Part shown: piece after piece, positions 45,909 to 53,421 of the stretch
How positions within the stretch are numbered: position 1 is the stretch's first letter
How the letters are laid out: every line of letters starts with the position of its first letter
NCBI RefSeq assembly: GCF_014204545.1
Contig: NZ_JACHLJ010000001.1
Span: forward strand, 1,116,001-1,180,000
Reading direction: 5' to 3'
DNA from: Brevundimonas vesicularis
Lineage (GTDB): Bacteria; Pseudomonadota; Alphaproteobacteria; Caulobacterales; Caulobacteraceae
DNA length: 64,000 nt
Notes under the pieces: model-generated
The model's input: only the letters and a program-made list of their open reading frames with translations
Databases searched by the model: none
What the model was told of the DNA's origin: nothing
Position numbers and translations under genes: made by a program

Positions 45909-47471
45909 ATGAACAGACGGCAACTGGGTCTGGGCGTCGCGACGGCGGCCATGACCCTTGGCTCGGCGGCGCGCGCGCAGCAGGTCTTCGTGCAGCGCGG
46001 ACCGGAGGCGACCGCCTTCTACAACAGCTTCAACGATCAGATTTCGCGTCTGCCCCAGACGCAGCAGGCGGATGTGCGCGCCTTCTATGAAATGAACGGC
46101 TGGCGCCCGGTGTGGAACGCCGAGCGGGTTCGGGCCCTGAACACCGTCGCGGCCGGCGCCAATCGCCATGGTCTGGCGGGCTCTGACTATTTCGACTTCG
46201 TGGGACTGGCGGCCGATCCGGCGAGCGCGGACCTGCGGACCACGGCGGCGGCGCTGGCCTATGCCCGCATCCTGGCCGAGGGCAAGGTGCGGCCCGAGAC
46301 GGTCGAAGACCTTTGGGAAATGCAGAAGAACCGTGTGGATCTGCCGCGCGGCCTCAGCGACGCCCTGACCCGCAATGTGCTGGGCCAATGGTACGACGGC
46401 CTGGCGCCCACCGACATCGGCTATCAGAACCTGTCGGCCGGCTATGTCCGCTATCGCCGTCTGGCGGCGCAGGGCGGCTGGCACCGCTTCACCCAAGGCG
46501 CGACCATCGAGCCGGGCAATAGCGATCGCCGCATCCCCGCCCTGATCGACCGCCTGACGGCCGAGGGCGACCTGTCGGCCGCCGACGGCGCGCGGCTGAA
46601 GTCGCAGGGCCTGGTTTACAACGCCGAACTGCAACGTGCGGTGCAAAGCTTCCAGAACCGCCATGGCCTGGGCGCCGACGGGCGGATCGGCGCGGGCACC
46701 CAGCGCTCGCTGGGCGCCTCGGCCGAGGACCGTGCGCGTCAGATCGCGCTGAACCTTGAGCGGCGTCGCTGGCTGAAGCGCGAGGTCGCGCCCGAGCGGA
46801 TCGAGGTCAACACCGCCGCCGCCATCATGGTCTATTGGAAGGACGGCAAGCCGGTTCACTCCAACCGCGTCGTGGTCGGCTCGGCCGAGAACCAGACGCC
46901 GAGCCTTGAGAAGCCGTTCGCCTCGGTCGTGGCCAATCCGCCCTGGTATGTGCCGGCCGGCATCGCGCGCCGCGAAATCCTGCCCAAAGGGCCAGGGTAT
47001 CTGGCCGCCAACGACATGTATGTGAAGGACGGCACGGTCATCCAGCGCGCCGGTCCGCGCTCGGCCTTGGGCTATGTGAAGTTCGAGCTGCGCGACAGCT
47101 ACGCCATCTTCCTGCACGACACGCCGTCGAAGGCCGCCTTCAACCTGTCCACGCGTCAGCGCAGCCACGGCTGCGTGCGGGTGCAGAATGCGGTGGAGTT
47201 CGCGCGCCTGTTGCTGTCGCCCGATCCGACCAAGCTGGCCCAGTTCGACACGGCGCAGGACACGCGCGAGACGACGCGCGTGACGACCGGACGCGAGATC
47301 TCGGTGCGTCTGCTGTACTGGACCGCCTTCGTGGACGGTCAGGGCCGGGTGGCGTTCCGCGAGGACGTCTATGGCCGCGACGACAAGCTGGCGCAGGCGC
47401 TGGGCATCGGCGTCAATCTGCCCAAGCCTATCGACGACGGCCGGGCGGACGCAAACGACGTCGGGCCGTAA
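45909..47471 (+). CDS. L,D-transpeptidase family protein (YcbB type)
   Basis: Cell-wall enzyme of 520 residues that crosslinks peptidoglycan by L,D-bonds. The signal peptide starts MNRRQLGLGV, with a twin arginine that may be incidental. A long front domain follows, then a peptidoglycan-binding domain (LVYNAELQRAVQSFQNRHGLGADG), then the YkuD domain with the catalytic motif SHGCVRVQN; Cys422 is the nucleophile. The ATG at 45909 is preferred; the frame is open 30 codons earlier but without a leader sequence. Confidence 0.92.
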   Translation: MNRRQLGLGVATAAMTLGSAARAQQVFVQRGPEATAFYNSFNDQISRLPQTQQADVRAFYEMNGWRPVWNAERVRALNTVAAGANRHGLAGSDYFDFVGLAADPASADLRTTAAALAYARILAEGKVRPETVEDLWEMQKNRVDLPRGLSDALTRNVLGQWYDGLAPTDIGYQNLSAGYVRYRRLAAQGGWHRFTQGATIEPGNSDRRIPALIDRLTAEGDLSAADGARLKSQGLVYNAELQRAVQSFQNRHGLGADGRIGAGTQRSLGASAEDRARQIALNLERRRWLKREVAPERIEVNTAAAIMVYWKDGKPVHSNRVVVGSAENQTPSLEKPFASVVANPPWYVPAGIARREILPKGPGYLAANDMYVKDGTVIQRAGPRSALGYVKFELRDSYAIFLHDTPSKAAFNLSTRQRSHGCVRVQNAVEFARLLLSPDPTKLAQFDTAQDTRETTRVTTGREISVRLLYWTAFVDGQGRVAFREDVYGRDDKLAQALGIGVNLPKPIDDGRADANDVGP

Positions 47472-47480
47472 AGGGGGCGA

Positions 47481-47996
47481 TCAGCCCCTGAAGGCCGCCT
47501 CAAGCATGCCCATCTGGCTGAGCACCGGGTTTTCCGGGGTTTGGTCCTGATCGTCTGAATACATGCGGCGATGCAGATAGAGGGTGCGGTCGAACAGCTT
47601 TTCCGAACGAACCAGATATTCGATCAGGGCGATGGGAAGTTCGGCGTGGCTGGGCTCGGCGTCGATGCGACGCTCGTTCAGGCGATAGCGCGGCTCGCAG
47701 GCGGTTTCCGGCGACATGTCGTCTTCGCGCACGGCGCGCTGGACCAGGAGCCAGGAGGCGATCTGCATCAGGCGGGTGGTCAGCTTCATGCTCTCGGCCG
47801 CATAGGCCAGGGCGGCGGCGCGCGACAGCATCTTGGAATCGCGACGGCCCTCGCCGTCCAGATAGGCGGCGGTTTCCTCGACCAACTCCATGCCTTCACG
47901 GAAGGTGCGATCGAACAGCTCGGACCGGGCGAAATCGCGAACGGTGCGGCTGCGGTCAGCGGGGGACGGAGCGGAGGTCATTTGAGCATTGATCAT
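47481..47996 (-). CDS. rcdA: RcdA, CtrA-degradation adaptor (DUF1465)
   Basis: Protein of 171 residues of the DUF1465/RcdA family. In Caulobacter RcdA helps bring CtrA and other substrates to the ClpXP protease at the pole. Conserved helices: FREGMELVEETAAYLDGEGR, LSRAAALAYAAESMKLTTRLMQIASWLLVQRAVREDD. The start is ambiguous; ATG 47996 is taken, with ATG 47981 (MTSAPS) also in frame and no clear ribosome site for either. With sciP at 13489 it is the second CtrA-circuit gene in the window. Confidence 0.9.
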   Translation of the reverse strand: MINAQMTSAPSPADRSRTVRDFARSELFDRTFREGMELVEETAAYLDGEGRRDSKMLSRAAALAYAAESMKLTTRLMQIASWLLVQRAVREDDMSPETACEPRYRLNERRIDAEPSHAELPIALIEYLVRSEKLFDRTLYLHRRMYSDDQDQTPENPVLSQMGMLEAAFRG

Positions 47997-48090
47997 CAGA
48001 GAAGGTCGGGTCCGTCCTGCAATCGGCCCCTGGCGGCGCCGTTCGCACGAAAGATGCAACGCTCATGCCATGCCAGCGGATCATTCGCGA

Positions 48091-48294
48091 TCACGAACCG
48101 AAGTTGAACAGGGCGTCGGCGGCGTTTTTCTTGGAGCGTTTCGTCTCGATCGCGGCGCGCGAGCGCGCGATCTCGGCCTCAAGCGCGGCGATCCGCTCCT
48201 GCAAATCCTCGACGGCGTAAACATCCAGATCTTCGCGTGACAGGGCCCGCAGCGGTTCACCGCGTTGCGGGCGGGGTTCAAGATCTTCGAACAT
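48091..48294 (-). CDS. DUF1192 family protein
   Basis: Small protein of 67 residues. It has an acidic, Pro/Arg-containing front (MFEDLEPRPQRGEPLRALSRED) and a coiled-coil helix (VEDLQERIAALEAEIARSRAAIETK) that ends in ALFNFGS, typical of DUF1192. No activity is known. Next to rcdA on the same strand; the gap is about 95 bases. Confidence 0.85.
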   Translation of the reverse strand: MFEDLEPRPQRGEPLRALSREDLDVYAVEDLQERIAALEAEIARSRAAIETKRSKKNAADALFNFGS

Positions 48295-48382
48295 CGTCGC
48301 CTTCCTTTCGCGCTGTTATGGCCAAGGCGGTCCACGGTCCCTATCTGAACGCCCGGATACGGACGAATGCAAGGCGAGTGCG

Positions 48383-49354
48383 ATGCGCGTGATCGAAATC
48401 GAAGGCGGTTCCGGACCGGCCGAGGCCCTGAAGATCGCCGAACGGCCCGATCCCGTGGCGAGGCCGGGTCAGGTGCTGATCCGGGTGCGGGCGGCGGGCG
48501 TGAACCGGCCGGACCTGCTGCAACGCACCGGCGCCTACCCCCCTCCCCCCGGCGCGTCGGACGTTCTGGGGCTTGAAATCGCCGGCGAGATCGAGGCCGT
48601 CGGAGAGGGCGTCACGCGCTGGACGGTCGGCGATCGGGTCTGCGCCCTGCTGGGCGGCGGCGGCTATGCGGAGTTGGCCGTGGTGGATGCACGTCACGTC
48701 CTGCCGATCCCCGAGGGTCTGGATTTCGTGCAGGCGGCTGTGCTGCCGGAAACCGTCTTCACTGTCTTCGCCAATGCGTTCGAGGGCGGCGCGTTAAAGG
48801 CCGGCGAGACGTTGCTGATCCACGGGGCGACCAGCGGCATCGGCGTGACGGCCATCCAGATGGCCAAGGCGGCAGGCGCCCGAGTGATCGCCACCTCACG
48901 CGGGGCGGACAAGGCCGCAGCCGCCAAGGCGTTGGGCGCGGACGTCAGCCTGGACGCCAAGAGCGATGATCTGGAGGCGCAGATCCGCGAGGCGGGCGGC
49001 GCGGACGTGGTTCTGGACATGGTGGGGCGCGATTACGCCGCCCTGAACCTGAACAGCCTGAATGCGGGCGGGCGCTGGGTGGTCATCGCCTCCCTGACCG
49101 GACCCAAGGTCGAGTTGGATCTGCAGCGGATCATGCTGAAACGGTTGACCCTGGCCGGATCGACGCTGCGCAGCCGCCCGGCGGACGAAAAGGCGCGTCT
49201 GACCGCGGCTGTCGAGGCGACCGCCTGGCCGTGGGTGGCATCCGGCAAGGTCAAACCGCCTGTTCAGGCGGTCTTCGCGTTGGAGCAGGCTGCCGATGCG
49301 CACGCCGAACTGGAAGCCGGCGGGCACATCGGCAAGATCGTGCTGAGCGTCTAG
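48383..49354 (+). CDS. NAD(P)H quinone oxidoreductase (zinc-free MDR family)
   Basis: Enzyme of 323 residues of the medium-chain reductase group, quinone oxidoreductase/PIG3 branch. It has the GroES-like front (VRAAGVNRPDLLQRTGAYPPPPGASDVLGLEIAG), a Rossmann domain with LLIHGATSGIGVTAIQMAKAAGARVI, and no zinc-binding cysteine cluster. It likely reduces quinones or alkenals with NADPH. It ends four bases into the end of the convergent crystallin-type gene. Confidence 0.9.
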   Translation: MRVIEIEGGSGPAEALKIAERPDPVARPGQVLIRVRAAGVNRPDLLQRTGAYPPPPGASDVLGLEIAGEIEAVGEGVTRWTVGDRVCALLGGGGYAELAVVDARHVLPIPEGLDFVQAAVLPETVFTVFANAFEGGALKAGETLLIHGATSGIGVTAIQMAKAAGARVIATSRGADKAAAAKALGADVSLDAKSDDLEAQIREAGGADVVLDMVGRDYAALNLNSLNAGGRWVVIASLTGPKVELDLQRIMLKRLTLAGSTLRSRPADEKARLTAAVEATAWPWVASGKVKPPVQAVFALEQAADAHAELEAGGHIGKIVLSV

Positions 49355-49956
49355 TAGCGCCCGCCACGCACGGGGCGCAGCGACGAAATGTTGTCGTTGA
49401 AGCCGCCGTTCAGGAAGCGGACGTCGCCTTCGACGATGCGGCAGCGTCCCCGGAACTCGGCGTCAGTGCAGACTTCCCAGCGGCCTTCGACGCGCATCGA
49501 GCTGATGCGGTCGTTAAACGGAGTGCGGCCCAGGTTGCGGTCTTCGCTGGTGAACTCACGCGAAGCGCCGCGGAAGTTGGCGTGCTCATAGACGGTGATC
49601 GAGGACCGTCCCCAACCGCCGCCATTGCCGCCGCCCCAGCCGGGGCCACCATTGCCAGGTCCCCAGCCGCCACCGGGACGGCCGGGCTGGCTGTCTTCAT
49701 AGTCGCCACGGAACCGCCCGCAGACCAGCAGGCCGTTGTCGTTGTTGATCTCCTCGCCGCCGCAGCGGTTCAGCTCGATCGACGTGCCGCGCATCCGGCC
49801 GCGCGTATCGCGGCAATCGGCATAGAGACGACCGCGATTCACATAGGCTTCCGAACACGACTGGGTATAGCCGCCGCGCGGGGCGACGCGTTGCTGCGCA
49901 TAGTCCTGGCCCGAGGCCATCGCTGCGGCCAGAGCCGCGCCAAGCAGAATGGACAT
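49351..49956 (-). CDS. Exported cyanovirin-N/beta-gamma-crystallin fusion
   Basis: Secreted protein of 201 residues with a short signal peptide (to about residue 15). Residues 29-80 look like a cyanovirin-N homology domain (YTQSCSEAYVNRGRLYADCRD, GTSIELNRC, NDNGLLVC). A Gly/Trp/Pro linker (90-117) leads to a beta/gamma-crystallin domain at 118-198 with two Greek-key motifs (ITVYEHANFRGASREF, then VCTDAEFRGRCRIVEG). Cyanovirin domains bind sugars and crystallin domains often bind calcium, so an extracellular lectin-like role is inferred. The specific ligand is unknown. Confidence 0.75.
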   Translation of the reverse strand: MSILLGAALAAAMASGQDYAQQRVAPRGGYTQSCSEAYVNRGRLYADCRDTRGRMRGTSIELNRCGGEEINNDNGLLVCGRFRGDYEDSQPGRPGGGWGPGNGGPGWGGGNGGGWGRSSITVYEHANFRGASREFTSEDRNLGRTPFNDRISSMRVEGRWEVCTDAEFRGRCRIVEGDVRFLNGGFNDNISSLRPVRGGRY

Positions 49957-50089
49957 AGTGGTTCTCCTATCCCGAAGCTGAAAAGCTTCATTACCGCGAA
50001 GGTTGCGTCAGGGCGGATGAACCGTTGCTGTATGGGATTGTCGCTCAGCGTTTTCTTTTGTGTCGAATAGGCCTATATCGGCATCATAC

Positions 50090-50148
50090 GCGCCCGGTCG
50101 AAAGGCCGGGCGCCGTCGTATCCAACGCCAGCCGAAGCCTCATTCGGC
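50090..50148 (+). promoter_or_regulatory. Two tandem hairpins in the trcR leader
   Basis: GCGCCCGG (50090-50097) pairs with CCGGGCGC (50106-50113), with ATACG/CGTAT flanks that extend the stem across a small bulge. A second stem, GCCGAA (50131-50136) with TTCGGC (50143-50148), follows. Both lie before the trcR start at 50177 and leave its ribosome site free. They may be a cis-acting leader element. Confidence 0.5.
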
Positions 50149-50176
50149 GGCTCAACAACACCGGGACGAACGCCCC

Positions 50177-50842
50177 ATGAGCGACATTCTGATGCCCAAG
50201 GCCACTGCGGTCTGGCTGGTCGACAACACCTCTCTCAGCTTCGAGCAGATCGCCGACTTCTGCGGCCTGCACCCGCTGGAAGTTCGCGGCATCGCCGACG
50301 GCGACGTGGCGCGCGACATTCGTGGCGTGGATCCCGTCACCGGCGGCCAGCTGACGCGCGAAGAACTGGACAAGGCCCAGGGCGACGAAAACTACCGGAT
50401 GAAGGCGATCGTCAGCCGCCACGCCGAACTGCTGAAGTCGGCAAAGCCGGCCCCGAAATACACGCCCGTGTCGCGTCGCCAGGACCGCCCCGACGCCATC
50501 GCCTGGTTCGTGCGCAACCACCCCGAGGTGACGGACGCCCAGATCGCCAAGATGCTGGGCACGACCAAGTCCACCATCGAAAGCGTGCGCAACCGCACCC
50601 ACTGGAACAGCGCCAATATCAAGCCGGTCGATCCGGTGACGCTTGGCCTGGTCGGACAGCTGGCGCTGGACGAGATGGTCAAGAAGGCCGCCGACAAGAA
50701 GGCCAAGGACGACCTGAAGAACGGCGGCGGCACGATCCAGCCCGTCGAACAGGTCGAGGCCGAGCCCGAGTTCGTGCCGGAAGCCCGCCAACGTCCCGGC
50801 GCCGAGCCGACGGCGGAGTCGGTGTTCGGCACCAAGGACTGA
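50177..50842 (+). CDS. trcR: TrcR-type cell-cycle regulator (DUF1013)
   Basis: Protein of 221 residues of the DUF1013 family, annotated as TrcR in alphaproteobacteria. It has an N-terminal helix-turn-helix-like part (LSFEQIADFCGLHPLEVRGIADGD) and a second one (TDAQIAKMLGTTKSTIESVRNRTHW), suggesting DNA or RNA polymerase binding. The C-terminus is a disordered, acidic tail. Its precise role is poorly known. It lies in its own unit, with a structured leader and a strong terminator. Confidence 0.88.
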   Translation: MSDILMPKATAVWLVDNTSLSFEQIADFCGLHPLEVRGIADGDVARDIRGVDPVTGGQLTREELDKAQGDENYRMKAIVSRHAELLKSAKPAPKYTPVSRRQDRPDAIAWFVRNHPEVTDAQIAKMLGTTKSTIESVRNRTHWNSANIKPVDPVTLGLVGQLALDEMVKKAADKKAKDDLKNGGGTIQPVEQVEAEPEFVPEARQRPGAEPTAESVFGTKD

Positions 50843-50863
50843 TCCGCCTTTGAGCAACGAAAA

Positions 50864-50900
50864 CGGCCCCGGAGAGCGATCTCCGGGGCCGTCGTCGTTT
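50864..50900 (+). terminator. Strong intrinsic terminator after trcR
   Basis: CGGCCCCGGAGA (50864-50875) and TCTCCGGGGCCG (50880-50891) form a perfect 12-bp stem with a GCGA loop, then GTCGTCGTTTT. It may also end the convergent DUF465 gene. Confidence 0.8.
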
Positions 50901-50915
50901 TCAGGGAGACGGGCG

Positions 50916-51089
50916 CTAGGTCGCACGCGCCTCCAGACTGGTGATTTCTTCCTTCAGCCGAAGCTTCTTCTGCTTCAGCGCCCTGACCTGCAACGGATCC
51001 GTGGACGGGCGGGTAAGCTCCCTCTGGATGGTCTCATCCAGGGTGCGATGACGATTACCCAGTTCGCGAATACGAGCCTCGATGGTCAT
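50916..51089 (-). CDS. DUF465 (YdcH-like) small protein
   Basis: Protein of 57 residues that is too short for common length cut-offs but clearly real: a perfect AAAGGAGG ribosome site stands nine bases before the ATG at 51089. The sequence is one long charged helix (MTIEARIRELGNRHRTLDE, then ALKQKKLRLKEEITSLEARAT) with the basic KQKKLRLK segment of DUF465. A second member is at 52320-52544. It ends near the trcR terminator. The function of the family is unknown. Confidence 0.82.
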   Translation of the reverse strand: MTIEARIRELGNRHRTLDETIQRELTRPSTDPLQVRALKQKKLRLKEEITSLEARAT

Positions 51090-51205
51090 GGCTTGCGCCT
51101 CCTTTGGTTAGGGACCAGTAGAGTGAGCGCCCGGTTTGGCGCGCTGTGTAATCACTTTCCAGTGACAGCCCGTCGCCCCGGACCCGAAGGAGGCTGACCC
51201 CCAAA

Positions 51206-51808
51206 ATGGACCATGATGTGAACGGAGCCATACGGAACCCGCCCGCCAAACTGGTGGTCGGAATTTCAGGGGCTTCCGGCGCCGTCTATGGCGCCCGGGT
51301 GCTCGACGCGCTGAACGATCTGGGCGTCGAAAGCCATCTGGTCGTGACCAAGGCCGCCCTGCTCACATTGTCGCAGGAAACCGATCTGTCGCCCGACGAA
51401 CTGACGGCCAAGGCGTCGGTGGTTCACAAGCTGGGCGACGTGGGTGCGACGATCGCCTCCGGCTCGTTCCGCACCCTGGGCATGATCGTAGCGCCCTGCT
51501 CGATCAAGACGATGAGCGAGATCGCGACGGGCGTGACCTCCACCCTGCTGACGCGGGCGGCGGACGTGACGCTGAAGGAGCGGCGACCGCTGGTGCTGAT
51601 GGTGCGCGAGACGCCGTTCCACCTGGGCCATCTACGCACCATGACGGCCCTGGCCGAAATGGGCGCGATCATCGCCCCGCCCCTGCCCGCGCTTTACGCG
51701 CGGCCGAGCTCGATCATGGAGATGGTCGATCAATCGGTGGGTCGGACGCTGGACCTGTTCGGCCTGGATTGGGGCGCGGTGCGGCGCTGGGAAGGCCTGA
51801 AGTCATGA
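51206..51808 (+). CDS. ubiX: Flavin prenyltransferase UbiX
   Basis: UbiX, 200 residues, makes prenylated FMN, the cofactor of the UbiD decarboxylase in ubiquinone synthesis. The flavin-binding parts VVGISGASGAVYGARVLDAL, VAPCSIKTMSEIATG and VMVRETPFHLGHLRTM are intact. It overlaps the next gene by four bases (ATGA). UbiD is not in the window; a COQ9 gene at 58282 belongs to the same pathway. Confidence 0.94.
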   Translation: MDHDVNGAIRNPPAKLVVGISGASGAVYGARVLDALNDLGVESHLVVTKAALLTLSQETDLSPDELTAKASVVHKLGDVGATIASGSFRTLGMIVAPCSIKTMSEIATGVTSTLLTRAADVTLKERRPLVLMVRETPFHLGHLRTMTALAEMGAIIAPPLPALYARPSSIMEMVDQSVGRTLDLFGLDWGAVRRWEGLKS

Positions 51809-52269
51809 GGCTTTGGGACTGGGCGGTCGCCGCCTATGGCGCGCCGGGGGTTGGTGAGGCGTGTCTGACGCTGCAGGACAGCCACGACCAGAATGTGCCT
51901 GTGCTGCTGTGGTCCGCCTGGGTCGCAGCGACAGGCCGAAAGCCCGACGAAGAGACGATCGAGGCGGCCTGCGACACCGCTCGAGCCTGGGACAGCGTCG
52001 TGGTCGCCCCGCTGCGTTCGGTGCGGCGGATCCTGAAAGCGCCGGTCCCCGATATCGACGACGGCCCGCGCGAGAGCGTGCGCAACCGCATCAAGGCGCT
52101 GGAGCTGGAGGCGGAACGGCATTTGCTGGACGCGCTGGAGGCGCTGGCCCCCGAACCCAGCGGGCCGGCCCGCCCGATCATCGACAGCCTGGCAGCCACC
52201 GCCCGGATGTGGGCCGACGTGACACCGCGCCCGGCCCTGATCCGGCTCGCAGACGCCCTTCCGGCCTGA
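51805..52269 (+). CDS. TIGR02444/DUF2390 family protein
   Basis: Protein of 154 residues of a conserved family often found by ubiX or ABC genes. It starts MRLWDWAVAAYGAPGVGEACLTLQD, which is typical, and is mainly helical. No function is known. The start is fixed by the ATGA overlap with ubiX, and the pair should be translationally coupled. Confidence 0.8.
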   Translation: MRLWDWAVAAYGAPGVGEACLTLQDSHDQNVPVLLWSAWVAATGRKPDEETIEAACDTARAWDSVVVAPLRSVRRILKAPVPDIDDGPRESVRNRIKALELEAERHLLDALEALAPEPSGPARPIIDSLAATARMWADVTPRPALIRLADALPA

Positions 52270-52319
52270 GATCAGCGTGGCTATAAGCGGCCTGAGACGA
52301 GCGGCGTGGAGATGACACG

Positions 52320-52544
52320 ATGAACGACGACACGCCTGCGATCACCGAGGAAATGGTCGAGCTTCACGCGCGGGTGAAGCATCTGCGCCAGGAACACGCC
52401 GACCTGGACGCCTCGATCGAAGCCCTGGGTCAGGCCGCCATTCCCGACCAGCTGATGATCGCCCGGTTGAAGCGCAAGAAGCTGGCGCTGAAGGACGAGA
52501 TCGTGAAGCTGGAAGACCGCATCCTGCCCGATATCATCGCCTGA
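52320..52544 (+). CDS. DUF465 (YdcH-like) protein
   Basis: Protein of 74 residues, one long helix (ELHARVKHLRQEHADLDASIEAL) with the basic LKRKKLALKDEIVKLEDRI motif of DUF465. It is a paralogue of the gene at 50916-51089 on the other strand. It follows ubiX and the TIGR02444 gene in the same direction. Confidence 0.87.
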   Translation: MNDDTPAITEEMVELHARVKHLRQEHADLDASIEALGQAAIPDQLMIARLKRKKLALKDEIVKLEDRILPDIIA

Positions 52545-52712
52545 TCTGGCCCGGCGGGCGGCGGGTTCCGCCCTGCGACCATCCGCCGCCCTGCCCTAGC
52601 CCCAAAGTCGCCAAAGCCAGCGGGCATAAGCCGCCCTCCCACGGAACGCCGTGCGCTGTCGGGGCGCCGCTTCCTTCATTCCAGAGCGTAGAGACGCTGG
52701 AGAGGCCGCCGA

Positions 52713-53354
52713 ATGCGACGCCTGCTGTCCAACGCGCCGATGGCGCGGTGCAAGACCCTGTTGATCCACTCCGGCCAAACGGCCGCCTTCGCCGCCGTGG
52801 CCGTTTTCGCCGCCGCCGCCGCGCCAAATGCTGCGCGCGAAGCCGCCTTGCCGCCGCCGACCCAGATCGCCGCGCCGGTCTCGCCGCCCCTGAAGGCCGA
52901 AGTCGAGAAGGCGGGGCCGATCACGCGCCAGATCGCCTTCACCGCCCCGGTGCGCGGCTATGCGATCAACTCGCCGTTCGGCCTGCGCAAACTGGCCATC
53001 GAAGCCAAGGCGCGCGCCCACAAGGGCGTCGACATCGCCGCGCCGAAAGGCACGACCGTCTTCACCGCTGCCGAGGGCGAAGTCATCCGTACGGGCTATG
53101 ACCCCGAGGGCTATGGCAACTTCATCGAGGTGCGCCACCCTAACGGCATGAGCACCCTGTATGGCCACCTCAGCCGGATCGATGTGGCGAACGGCGACGC
53201 TGTCGCGCCCGGTCAGCGCATCGGTCTGGTCGGCTCCACCGGCTATTCCACTGGCCCGCACCTGCATTTCGAGGTCCGTCGCGGCGGCGCGCAGGTGAAT
53301 CCGACCAAGGTGGTCGATCGCCATTTCGAAGTGACGGTGAAGGCCAAGGCCTGA
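52713..53354 (+). CDS. M23-family peptidoglycan endopeptidase
   Basis: Zinc peptidase of 213 residues for cell-wall peptides. After an N-terminal membrane anchor or signal (about 20-40), the M23 domain has the zinc ligands His103 and Asp107 (HKGVD) and the HLHF motif with His183/His185. The sequence GHLSRI and the GYSTGPHLHFEVRR tail are typical. All catalytic residues are present, so it is likely active rather than an EnvC-type regulator. Confidence 0.92.
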   Translation: MRRLLSNAPMARCKTLLIHSGQTAAFAAVAVFAAAAAPNAAREAALPPPTQIAAPVSPPLKAEVEKAGPITRQIAFTAPVRGYAINSPFGLRKLAIEAKARAHKGVDIAAPKGTTVFTAAEGEVIRTGYDPEGYGNFIEVRHPNGMSTLYGHLSRIDVANGDAVAPGQRIGLVGSTGYSTGPHLHFEVRRGGAQVNPTKVVDRHFEVTVKAKA

Positions 53355-53421
53355 CGCGCATTGCGTTGCGACGGGCGCCGCAAACGTCCTAGTGTCCCCT
53401 CTCGTTCTGGGAGGGATGGAT

